Shown: positions 28,138-35,872 of the stretch, one piece after another
How positions within the stretch are numbered: position 1 is the stretch's first letter
How the letters are laid out: each line of letters opens with the position of its first letter
Assembly (NCBI GenBank): GCA_020060845.1
Contig: JAGUZK010000060.1
Span: 1 to 59,159 of the forward strand
Direction of reading: 5' to 3'
Source of the DNA: Candidatus Woesebacteria bacterium
GTDB taxonomy: Bacteria > Patescibacteriota > Microgenomatia > UBA8517
DNA: 59,159 nt
Notes under the pieces: model-generated
Databases searched by the model: none
Told to the model about the DNA's origin: nothing
Seen by the model: only the letters and a program-made list of their open reading frames with translations
Position numbers and translations under genes: made by a program

Positions 28138-29937
28138 ATGAACAACAACACCAATAAAGTCAAGGTTTCAAGCCCCAAAGGTCGTCCCTTGCTTTACTGG
28201 GTTGGTAAAAAACCGATAGAACAAGTTCAAGGCTATCCTGCTCAGCTTATTGAGGTCTTTGATCCCAAAAAGAAAGATAAATTCTTGAGAATTCCTAAAT
28301 ACAGCGAACTTGAAAAAAACTGGCACAACCTCTTATTTCATGGTGATAACAAAGAAGTTTTAGCTACACTCTTGGAACTTGGATTCAGAGGCAAAGTTGA
28401 CCTTATTTACATCGATCCTCCCTTTGCGAGCAACAAAGACTATATAAGGAAAGTTGAGCTGCGAGGGTTGAAAGATTTGGGCAGAATCGAAGAAGACAGC
28501 GAGTCGATCATCCAGCAGACGATGTATGAAGATATTTGGAAAAGGGACGAATACTTCCAGTTCATGTATGAGCGGTTGATTTTACTGAAGGAGCTATTAG
28601 CAGAAACAGGTAGTATTTATGTGCACCTTGATTATCGGATGGTTCACTATATTAAAGTTTTGATGGATGAAATCTTTGGTGAAGGAAATCTGGTAAATGA
28701 GATTGTATGGCACTATAAAGATCCTTCAGGTTCAGTTAAAAGAGAGTATTTACACAAGCATGACACCATTCTTTTTTATTGTAAAAATAAGGAGAATTAT
28801 AAATTCAATGTTGATGCAGTAAGAATTCCTTATAAGGAAGGGACAATTAAACAAGCGGAGTCGGGCACAACATCTTTTGGTAGAATTGTTAAGGTTCATC
28901 CATCAGGTAGATTACCAGAAGATGTTTGGGAAATCGCAATTATCAATTCTCAAGCACTTGAAAGAACCAATTATTCTACACAAAAGCCCGAGTATCTGTT
29001 AGAAAAGATTATCAAAGGCTCAACTGATGAAAACGATTTAATCTTAGACTGCTTTGTTGGTTCAGGAACAACCTGTGCTGTTACTCAAAAATTAGGTAGG
29101 CGCTGGATTGGTGTTGATGTTAATAAAGGGGCAATTCAGGTAACCAGCAAGAGACTCCAGCAAATTATCAAAGAGCAGCAAAAGAAGCTCATTGATGGAC
29201 ATGCCAGTAAAACTTTCGCAATTTACAAAGTTAATAACTACGATTTACAAATTCTTAAAACCGAAGCTAAGGAGCTGGTTATCCAGCAATATGGAATTAC
29301 AAAGATTAAAACCGACCCGTTCTTTGACGGCTTGCGGGACAGCGGTGAACTGGTAAAAATTATAGATTTCAATCACCCTTTAACCCTTCTTGATCTACAG
29401 CTAATCGTTGACGAGCTTAACAAGCGCCCCGATGAAGACAGAGACATTGTGGTTATCTCTCTTGGCAGGGAGACAAAGGTAGATGCCTGGGTTGAGGAAT
29501 GGAATAAAAAACAACCCTATAAAGACACCAGAACCAAAAAACGCATGCGTCAGTTTATTGTCTTCGACCTGAAAGACAAAAACTTTGTCAGTTACGAACC
29601 ATCGAAAGCAGAAGTAGAAATTAAGCGGATAGGCAAAGACAAAGTAAAGATTAAAATTACATCCTTTATCTCCCCCACGATCATTAAGCGCTTGGAGCTT
29701 GAACCAGGACTCTTGCAAAAGAAAATCCCAGATTTCAGATCAATGATCGATGTGGTGCTGGTTGATACGAATTACGACGGTGAAATATTTAAGATTGGTT
29801 TCTCGGATGTTCCCGAAAAACAGAGCGATTTAGTTAAGGGCGAATACGAACTTGAAGTAAGCGAAAAGCCAACTAAAGTGGCAGTCAAAATCATTGACAT
29901 GTTAGGAGAAGAAGTTTGGGTTACAAAAGAGGTGTAA
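28138..29937 (+). CDS. Type III-like DNA (adenine-N6) methyltransferase (Mod)
   Basis: LIYIDPPFASNKDY (DPPY-type motif IV) before CFVGSGTTCAVTQKLGRRWIGVD (motif I). Confidence 0.92.
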   Translation: MNNNTNKVKVSSPKGRPLLYWVGKKPIEQVQGYPAQLIEVFDPKKKDKFLRIPKYSELEKNWHNLLFHGDNKEVLATLLELGFRGKVDLIYIDPPFASNKDYIRKVELRGLKDLGRIEEDSESIIQQTMYEDIWKRDEYFQFMYERLILLKELLAETGSIYVHLDYRMVHYIKVLMDEIFGEGNLVNEIVWHYKDPSGSVKREYLHKHDTILFYCKNKENYKFNVDAVRIPYKEGTIKQAESGTTSFGRIVKVHPSGRLPEDVWEIAIINSQALERTNYSTQKPEYLLEKIIKGSTDENDLILDCFVGSGTTCAVTQKLGRRWIGVDVNKGAIQVTSKRLQQIIKEQQKKLIDGHASKTFAIYKVNNYDLQILKTEAKELVIQQYGITKIKTDPFFDGLRDSGELVKIIDFNHPLTLLDLQLIVDELNKRPDEDRDIVVISLGRETKVDAWVEEWNKKQPYKDTRTKKRMRQFIVFDLKDKNFVSYEPSKAEVEIKRIGKDKVKIKITSFISPTIIKRLELEPGLLQKKIPDFRSMIDVVLVDTNYDGEIFKIGFSDVPEKQSDLVKGEYELEVSEKPTKVAVKIIDMLGEEVWVTKEV

Positions 29938-30012
29938 GTATAATTAATCGTTAAAAGAGGATTATTGTTTATTTCTTTTTAAGAATTCATTCATCTGTTT
30001 TTGAAATTCTTC

Positions 30013-30324
30013 TTATTTTTTGATCCTCATTTGTCTAATTTCTTTATTTGAAGAATGAAATCTCTGCTCCTCGATTGCTTGCACCATTCCCGAAGCTAAC
30101 TGGGAGACAGTTCCGACCGTTGTTATGACATTCTTTTTATCAGTAAATGAATCGGGGTTTTGTGATATTTGTAAAAGCACATTTCTTAAACTTTCAGAAG
30201 TATTGTGTAGCATTGTTAAGATGCCATCGAGAATTTTCACCTCGCTTTTGTTCTTAAAAAATTGGTAAATATTTAAAATAGCTAGAAGGGTACCTAATAT
30301 CAAATAAATTGTATTAAGATTCAT
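30013..30324 (-). CDS. Small membrane protein, N-terminal TM plus helical region
   Basis: MNLNTIYLILGTLLAILNIYQFFKNKSEVK... Confidence 0.55.
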   Translation of the reverse strand: MNLNTIYLILGTLLAILNIYQFFKNKSEVKILDGILTMLHNTSESLRNVLLQISQNPDSFTDKKNVITTVGTVSQLASGMVQAIEEQRFHSSNKEIRQMRIKK

Positions 30325-30455
30325 AGTAAAACTCGAATAGCTTAACATAAAGGTCTTTTCTATACATTTTTAATATTTTTTATTATATCACAACTTATTA
30401 ATCCTAGCTTTACGTTAATTTTTGATAGAAGTAATTTTTTTTATTAGTTTGGAAA

Positions 30456-30496
30456 CCAAACCTGGTATGATTTAGCTTGGCAAACAAGGATTTAAG
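30456..30496. repeat. Dispersed imperfect repeat, copy A
   Basis: CCAAACCTGGTATGATTTAGCTTGGCAAACAAGGATTTAAG, compare copy C. Confidence 0.5.
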
Positions 30497-30566
30497 TTTT
30501 TTCTTTCTCACCACTTGCGATTAACTTAGTGTTTACCTATAATGTCTAAACTTCCTTGAGGTAGTT

Positions 30567-31391
30567 ATGTCTTTAGAAAGAAAGTCTGATCAAACCCCTG
30601 AGCGGCCAAATATTGAATTCTTAAATAGGTTTGCTTTAGAGAGAGTTCATCAGTATCTAAACTTACCGATAGGTAACTTTAAAATTAGAACTCCGTTTTT
30701 TTCTAATGATATAGTGGTTTGGTTTAGGGACTTAATGGAGGAAGCGGGTCTGTCCAAAGGTGAAGTGAGTAAGGTACTTGCTCTTTACAATGAAAAGAAA
30801 ATTCCTTTCGGATGGTATAGAGGTAAGGGAACTCCCGATCAAATAGCTTCTGCTGCAATTGAAATCGCAAGACTTTGGGGTTTAGATCTCTCTAATGCTC
30901 GGAATCCGGAGACTGTTGTTGAGTTTATGAAGGCAGCAGGACTAGGGGTTGATTGTTCAGGGTTTGTTTATCAGACACTGAAGTACGCCTTTGATCAATG
31001 TGGTTATGGTGCTTCTTTCATAGAATCGTTAAACTGGAACTGCCCTGACGATTTTAGAAATGAATACAGAGCTAAAGTAGAAGTTTTTACCGGTTCTGCT
31101 TCTAAAACAATATCTCCCGTCAATGTCAGACCTTTAGATATAATTACAATTAAAAGTCGAGACTCTAATAAATATTCGCACATAGCTCTAATATTAGGAG
31201 ATGAAGGGAATTTGGTGATAGCACACTCAGTAATTGGGCAAGTACCAACAGGAGTACATATTTCTGAATTTAAACTTGAGGGTTCGTTACCTAGATTTGG
31301 TTTTACACCGAACTTGACAGAGAAGTGGGAAGAATTATGTGAGAGTGGTAGGTTAGAGTTTCGGAAGTTAAACTTGCTTGACTATGATTAA
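30567..31391 (+). CDS. NlpC/P60-like cysteine peptidase, paralog 1
   Basis: GVDCSGFVYQTLKYAF and HIALILGDEGNLVIAHS catalytic-like Cys/His; TATAAT at 30541 and GAGGTAG before ATG. Confidence 0.75.
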   Translation: MSLERKSDQTPERPNIEFLNRFALERVHQYLNLPIGNFKIRTPFFSNDIVVWFRDLMEEAGLSKGEVSKVLALYNEKKIPFGWYRGKGTPDQIASAAIEIARLWGLDLSNARNPETVVEFMKAAGLGVDCSGFVYQTLKYAFDQCGYGASFIESLNWNCPDDFRNEYRAKVEVFTGSASKTISPVNVRPLDIITIKSRDSNKYSHIALILGDEGNLVIAHSVIGQVPTGVHISEFKLEGSLPRFGFTPNLTEKWEELCESGRLEFRKLNLLDYD

Positions 31392-32103
31392 AAGAGAATC
31401 TAGTTTGCCGCCAAAAACACAATCACTCTTAGAAAGTTATTTATCTCTGGAAATTGGCAAATTTAAAATTAACTGTCCCTATTGGATAAATGATATAAAA
31501 AGAGGAATCAAGGGTCCATTTTCAGGAAAAGGTACTCCAAATCAAATTAAAGCATCTATTCGCAGAAGATTAACTAAATATAATCTTAAATTGGAGAGTT
31601 TCAATAAAGATAGCCTAAAGAAGTTTCTTGAAGCAAATAGAATTGGTATCGATTGCTCGGGGTTTGTGTATCATTTGTTGAATCAATTGAATAAGGAAAA
31701 GGGAGGAAGGGAAATCTCATCAATTTATTTGAAAGATAACAAGGTGCCAGCCTGGAGAGCTTCCTGGAGGGTAAATGCTGATATGTTAACCTCTAATAAA
31801 TTCACAAAGAAAATAAGACTTTACTTTGTTCAACCAGGTGACCTTATACGTCTTCTTGGAGGAAAGCATGTAGCAATTGTTGTCAAAGTTGAAAAGAATT
31901 TTATAATTTATGCTCACTGTTCTAACTACACTAAAGTAAAAGGTTGCCATCTAGGCAAAATAATAATTAAAGATTGGTTCAAGAATTTGGAAGACCAGGT
32001 TTGGCTGGAGGAAACTGAAAATGGTGAAAGTTATAAAACTAACTCATATTTCCCCAATTTAGGCGATTCTTTAAGAAGGCCCATGTGGTTGAGTGATTTT
32101 TAA
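31384..32103 (+). CDS. NlpC/P60-like cysteine peptidase, paralog 2
   Basis: GIDCSGFVYHLLNQ, GKHVAIVVKVEKNFIIYAHCS; shares FKI..P...NDI and GKGTP.QI with paralog 1. Confidence 0.75.
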   Translation: MIKRESSLPPKTQSLLESYLSLEIGKFKINCPYWINDIKRGIKGPFSGKGTPNQIKASIRRRLTKYNLKLESFNKDSLKKFLEANRIGIDCSGFVYHLLNQLNKEKGGREISSIYLKDNKVPAWRASWRVNADMLTSNKFTKKIRLYFVQPGDLIRLLGGKHVAIVVKVEKNFIIYAHCSNYTKVKGCHLGKIIIKDWFKNLEDQVWLEETENGESYKTNSYFPNLGDSLRRPMWLSDF

Positions 32104-32121
32104 GAAAATAATCCATTAATT

Positions 32122-32139
32122 CAAACCTGGTTTGGTCTA
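32122..32139. repeat. Dispersed palindromic repeat, copy B
   Basis: CAAACCTGGTTTGGTCTA. Confidence 0.5.
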
Positions 32140-32330
32140 CAATTTGGTGCTAGATCTTGACAATTACCCAACTATATCTGACCATCATTGACCACCACTA
32201 TTGAAAATAACTTTTAATTGGATAATTAACTTCAGATTTTTTGATCCTTTGCTGTCATTGCAACTTTTTCTTAAAAGAAAGAGGGTTAAAAGAGTTCTTT
32301 GATAAGAATAGTTATTTACTTTTATTTTTG

Positions 32331-32403
32331 TGGACCGTGCCGGATTTGAACCGGCGACCTTCTGACTGCCAGCCAGACGCTCTACCAACTAAGCTAACGG
32401 CCC
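32331..32403 (-). tRNA. tRNA-Ala (GGC)
   Basis: Cloverleaf GGGCCGT..ACGGTCC, G3-U70, anticodon loop CTGGCAG. Confidence 0.95.
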
Positions 32404-32418
32404 GAATCATTAGGAGAG

Positions 32419-32492
32419 TGGACGCGCCAGGGTTCGAACCTGGGACCTTTCGCACGTCAAGCGAACGCTCTGGCCAGCTGAGCTACGCGTCC
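32419..32492 (-). tRNA. tRNA-Val (GAC)
   Basis: GGACGCG..CGCGTCC, loop TTGACGT. Confidence 0.95.
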
Positions 32493-32575
32493 CGGATTTA
32501 GATATTATATTACAAAGCTGGCACTTGTAAAATAACAACATCAAAATTAAGTGTAAAATTCTATTGAAACAAACC

Positions 32576-32998
32576 TTATTTTGCTAGTGCAATTAGGATT
32601 GCACCTATGGTCATTAATATAGAGCCAAAAGCTATTTGAAAGTTAATTTTTTCCTTTAGAATTAACCCAGCAAAGATGATTGTCAAAACAAGGCTCAGCT
32701 TATCTATTGGTGCAACTTTACTTGCCTCCCCTATCTTTAATGCATAAAAATAGAAAAGCCAGGAGAGTCCAGTTGCAACCCCAGAAAGAATTAAAAAAAT
32801 CCACGAATTTTTACTGACATTAGATAGACCCGTTTGTCCGTTTTGGAATAAAACTATCCCCCAAGTAAAAAAAAGGATAACTGTTGTTCTTATTGCGGTG
32901 GCCAAGTTGCTGTGTATGTCCTTTATTCCGATTTTGGCAAGAATCGAAGTTAACGCTGCAAATAAAGCCGATAAAAAAGCTGCAAGATACCAGCTCAT
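32576..32998 (-). CDS. EamA/DMT-family transporter, single 4-5 TM half
   Basis: LSALFAALTSILAKIGIKD..., YALKIGEASKVAPIDKLSLVLTIIFAGLILKEKI. Confidence 0.85.
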   Translation of the reverse strand: MSWYLAAFLSALFAALTSILAKIGIKDIHSNLATAIRTTVILFFTWGIVLFQNGQTGLSNVSKNSWIFLILSGVATGLSWLFYFYALKIGEASKVAPIDKLSLVLTIIFAGLILKEKINFQIAFGSILMTIGAILIALAK

Positions 32999-33045
32999 AT
33001 TTAGAGTGTAGCAGATTACCCTGGTCTTGGTAAATTAGTTTCCAT

Positions 33046-33096
33046 CCAAACCTGGTTTGGTCTAGCTTAACAAAGAAGGATATAGACCAAACCGGG
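33046..33096. repeat. Dispersed repeat copy C, extended to a 14-bp inverted repeat
   Basis: CCAAACCTGGTTTGGTCTAGCTTAACAAAGAAGGATATAGACCAAACCGGG. Confidence 0.6.
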
Positions 33097-33261
33097 AAGG
33101 AGCTCAGGAAAGAGCTAAAGGGCTCATTCCTTGGCGATATTCGGGAATGAAAGAGTGTCGATCATTCTACGTCAGACAATCACTCAAGTTTAGCCCCATA
33201 GATATACTCCGCTCTTGATATGACATATTTTTTAGCAAAAATGAAAATTATTTTCCCAGCT

Positions 33262-33287
33262 AAAAAACCTCTTCTTTTGGAAGAGGT
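33262..33287 (-). terminator. Intrinsic terminator of the BCAA leader
   Basis: CCTCTTC-CAAAA-GAAGAGG-TTTTTT on the minus strand. Confidence 0.88.
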
Positions 33288-33321
33288 CTGATGTAAATTA
33301 AATAAAAATTACCTCACCACA

Positions 33322-33378
33322 TCAGACCTCGCCCTTAAAAAGGACGAGACTAATGATAATGAGGTTTAGAGATTTCAT
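33322..33378 (-). CDS. Branched-chain amino acid leader peptide MKSLNLIIISLVLFKGEV*
   Basis: 18 codons, 9 of them Leu/Ile/Val; Leu-Val-Leu codons form arm 1 and stop codon lies in arm 2. Confidence 0.8.
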   Translation of the reverse strand: MKSLNLIIISLVLFKGEV

Positions 33379-33446
33379 GATATGAGGCATATTTTATAGG
33401 TATTAGATTTACCCTGTCAAGTATTGTTTATTGATTAGACAGAGAT

Positions 33447-34073
33447 TTATCCTGCCGACCTTGAAACAAAGTGTTCGCTTGAGAGAAGGTATTTTGCACC
33501 ATGTTTTTTGTAGTTTAATCCCCACATATTTTTCTTTGCTACTCTTTTATTTGCACTCCTCAGCCAGTTTGATGCGCTTTCAATTTTTATCTTGAACGAC
33601 TTTATGTATTCCAAAAGTTTCTTGAAAAAAGCTATATGATAGGGACCAGGTTCAGCTGGTGATTGGAAAGCTGCAATTTGAGTCTCTTTTGCGAGTTTTT
33701 TTAGTTTTTGGGTTGCAAGAATAGTTTCTTGTTGTAGCATCTTAAGCTGGACTCGTAGCTCGTTTGTCTTTCTTTCTGCAAGAATTCTTTCTTCCTCAAT
33801 GAGTGTCCTTTCGAAAAATAATTCTTTTTTAGCTTCACTTTTGCCCTGTTGTTTGGCTTGAAGAATTTCCTGTATTGATACGGATGTTCCCGGTTTAATT
33901 TCTCCCGAAGCGCCTTTGATATTAATACCAAGAAGTTGCTCTATGAAGTCACTTGTAATATTTGTAGCCTCGTCTTTAAGTTTCCCCACAGTATCTTTCC
34001 CTATGTTGTTTAAGGACTCAAGCGGGTTAGGGATTACTCCTGGTTGATTTGACTTTGTCTTTCCTTTTGCCAT
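33447..34073 (-). CDS. Hypothetical coiled-coil protein (DUF5660-like)
   Basis: Gln/Lys-rich helix; C-terminal KKHGAKYLLSSEHFVSRSAG. Confidence 0.7.
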   Translation of the reverse strand: MAKGKTKSNQPGVIPNPLESLNNIGKDTVGKLKDEATNITSDFIEQLLGINIKGASGEIKPGTSVSIQEILQAKQQGKSEAKKELFFERTLIEEERILAERKTNELRVQLKMLQQETILATQKLKKLAKETQIAAFQSPAEPGPYHIAFFKKLLEYIKSFKIKIESASNWLRSANKRVAKKNMWGLNYKKHGAKYLLSSEHFVSRSAG

Positions 34074-34165
34074 AGTGGCTTTAAAGTTTGGGCAAAATTA
34101 TACACTATCAAGGCAGATTTAGCAACCTATAACTATAGGACTCACAAGGCAATGATGTGAATGGA

Positions 34166-35032
34166 CTAAGAACCAACCAGCGAAACCAATTGATTTAAAG
34201 TTTTCCGTTTGATAAGAATAGATTCTACTAGCCTTCTTTTTTGTGGAGAATCAAATTCCTTTTGAAGACTGGGGTCTGAGTTGATGCTGATTTTTATTGC
34301 CTCATCAACCTCTTCGTTTGTGACAGAAATACCTTCTTGATGGGAGATTTTAGCAAGGATAAAGTCAAGAGTGATAGCTTGCTCTGCCTGTTTCTCGTAC
34401 TCTGATCTTATATCTTCAATTTTTTTGCCAATTGATGAAAGGTATGATTGTAGTGTGAGCCCTAGTCTGTCAACTTGTTCAAGAAGCCTCGACAAGCGGG
34501 CATCTACCTCTTCCTCTATTAACATCCTGGGAATTTTTACGTTTGAGGTTGATAAAAGAGCCGAAATCACTGCCTGCTCTTTTTGTTCGTATGTCTTGGG
34601 AGAGTCTTGATTGCTATCACCCGGCTTCCAAATCTTTGCAGTTGAGCCTTTGATAGCTGATTTATAATCTCCAAGTGGAAATTCGGGCATTTCTGCTGTA
34701 GTTGCAGTAATCTGCCAATCTTCTTGGTCATCTGCTTTTATTATATTAAATTTAGGATAGACAATCGGCTTTAAGTCTTCCTGCTCGATCGTTTTAGCAA
34801 AGTATTTTGGAAGTATTATCTGTAAAGCGTTTTCTATTAATGTTTGGTGCGGAATTTTCTCTATAACTTTTTCAATGGGGGCCATGCCCTTCCTAAAGCC
34901 TGCAATCTCAATTTCCTTGCCCAAATCCTCAGCTGCCTTTTTTTTGGCATCTTCAATCTCGGAATATGGGATTGTATAGGTTATTTGAATTGTCCCGTCA
35001 TCGCTTTTGGCTAAGGTATAGTTTTTATTCAT
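34166..35032 (-). CDS. tig: Trigger factor lacking the FKBP PPIase domain
   Basis: N-terminal ribosome-binding domain with EIAGFRKGMAPIEKVIEKIP; C-terminal helical domain; no PPIase insert. Confidence 0.88.
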   Translation of the reverse strand: MNKNYTLAKSDDGTIQITYTIPYSEIEDAKKKAAEDLGKEIEIAGFRKGMAPIEKVIEKIPHQTLIENALQIILPKYFAKTIEQEDLKPIVYPKFNIIKADDQEDWQITATTAEMPEFPLGDYKSAIKGSTAKIWKPGDSNQDSPKTYEQKEQAVISALLSTSNVKIPRMLIEEEVDARLSRLLEQVDRLGLTLQSYLSSIGKKIEDIRSEYEKQAEQAITLDFILAKISHQEGISVTNEEVDEAIKISINSDPSLQKEFDSPQKRRLVESILIKRKTLNQLVSLVGS

Positions 35033-35246
35033 CTTTAGACAGTTGATTATATCGATAAAGTACAAAGATATAAAGGGTTAAATATTTTTACACAAATTCC
35101 TTGTGAAAAGGTTAATCTCTAAAAGGATATCTGCTAGAAACATATCTTACTAGAATGGAGATTGCCCCCCCAATCATAAAAGAACACTCCTGGTGCAATC
35201 TTATGCTTATTTTGGGGCTTTTATTAAAGGAAACCCGCGGGGCATT

Positions 35247-35423
35247 TTATCCTTTATGCTGCGTCTTGAACTGGGCGGGATTAAATTTGGTTATTGGCTG
35301 GTTTTGTCTTGTGATGCTTATCTTTTGGGGGTTTCCAAAACGGCTTGAACGAAAATGATCAGGTGTCCTATAACCTGGTCCAGGAGAATTGGGGTTAGAC
35401 TTAGATTTAATAAATTTTTGCAT
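35247..35423 (-). CDS. 58-aa basic Pro/Asn-rich small protein
   Basis: Manual translation MQKFIKSKSNPNSPGPGYRTPDHFRSSRFGNPQKISITRQNQPITKFNPAQFKTQHKG*; TATAAT-7 nt-ATG. Confidence 0.65.
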   Translation of the reverse strand: MQKFIKSKSNPNSPGPGYRTPDHFRSSRFGNPQKISITRQNQPITKFNPAQFKTQHKG

Positions 35424-35477
35424 GATATATATTATACTACAGTCTAATCCCGAGATTAGAAACGTTCAGTCTCAAGG

Positions 35478-35828
35478 CTATTTTTTGGTGTCAACTACTT
35501 TATGAAGAAATGTAGAAACGAGAGCTAATACAAGAGATGATATAACTGCAGTCAAGAAGGTGTCTATTTCAAATCCCGGTACAACATAGCTTACTCCCCA
35601 AAGGAGGACAACGTTTATTAAGAAAGCAGATATTCCAACTGTTACTATACTGATAGGCAGGAACAAAACCTGAAGTATTGGCCTAATGTAGGTGTTTACT
35701 ACTCCTATGACAACTGCCGTAACAATAGTTGCCCAGATATCACTAAATTCAAATCCTGGTACTAGGTAGGAGACCACTAGAAGTGCAAAAATATTTATGA
35801 TTATCTTCATCAAAAACTTAGAGTTCAT
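35478..35828 (-). CDS. Phage holin-family / YvlD-like 4-TM membrane protein
   Basis: SYLVPGFEFSDIWATIVTAVVIGVVNTYIRPILQVLFLPISIVTVGISAFLINVVLLW. Confidence 0.85.
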   Translation of the reverse strand: MNSKFLMKIIINIFALLVVSYLVPGFEFSDIWATIVTAVVIGVVNTYIRPILQVLFLPISIVTVGISAFLINVVLLWGVSYVVPGFEIDTFLTAVISSLVLALVSTFLHKVVDTKK

Positions 35829-35872
35829 AGTTTATTCTTTACCAAAAAAAAGCCCATGTCAACAGCCTTTTA

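Larger units (their letters stand above)
33262..33420 (-). promoter_or_regulatory. ilv/leu-type leader-peptide attenuator with promoter and terminator
   Basis: TTGACA-16 nt-TATAAA promoter (33393-33420); hairpin 1:2 CTCGTCCTT/AAGGGCGAG; 2:3 GAGGTCTGATGT/ACATCAGACCTC (12 bp); terminator CCTCTTC/GAAGAGG + TTTTTT. Confidence 0.85.

Noticed and set aside
32241-32501. 86-aa ORF (PDLNRRPSDCQPDALPTKL...)
   Set aside because: Spurious translation across two tRNA genes; a well-known artefact.
35155-35358. 67-aa plus-strand ORF
   Set aside because: Antisense to the better supported 58-aa small gene.
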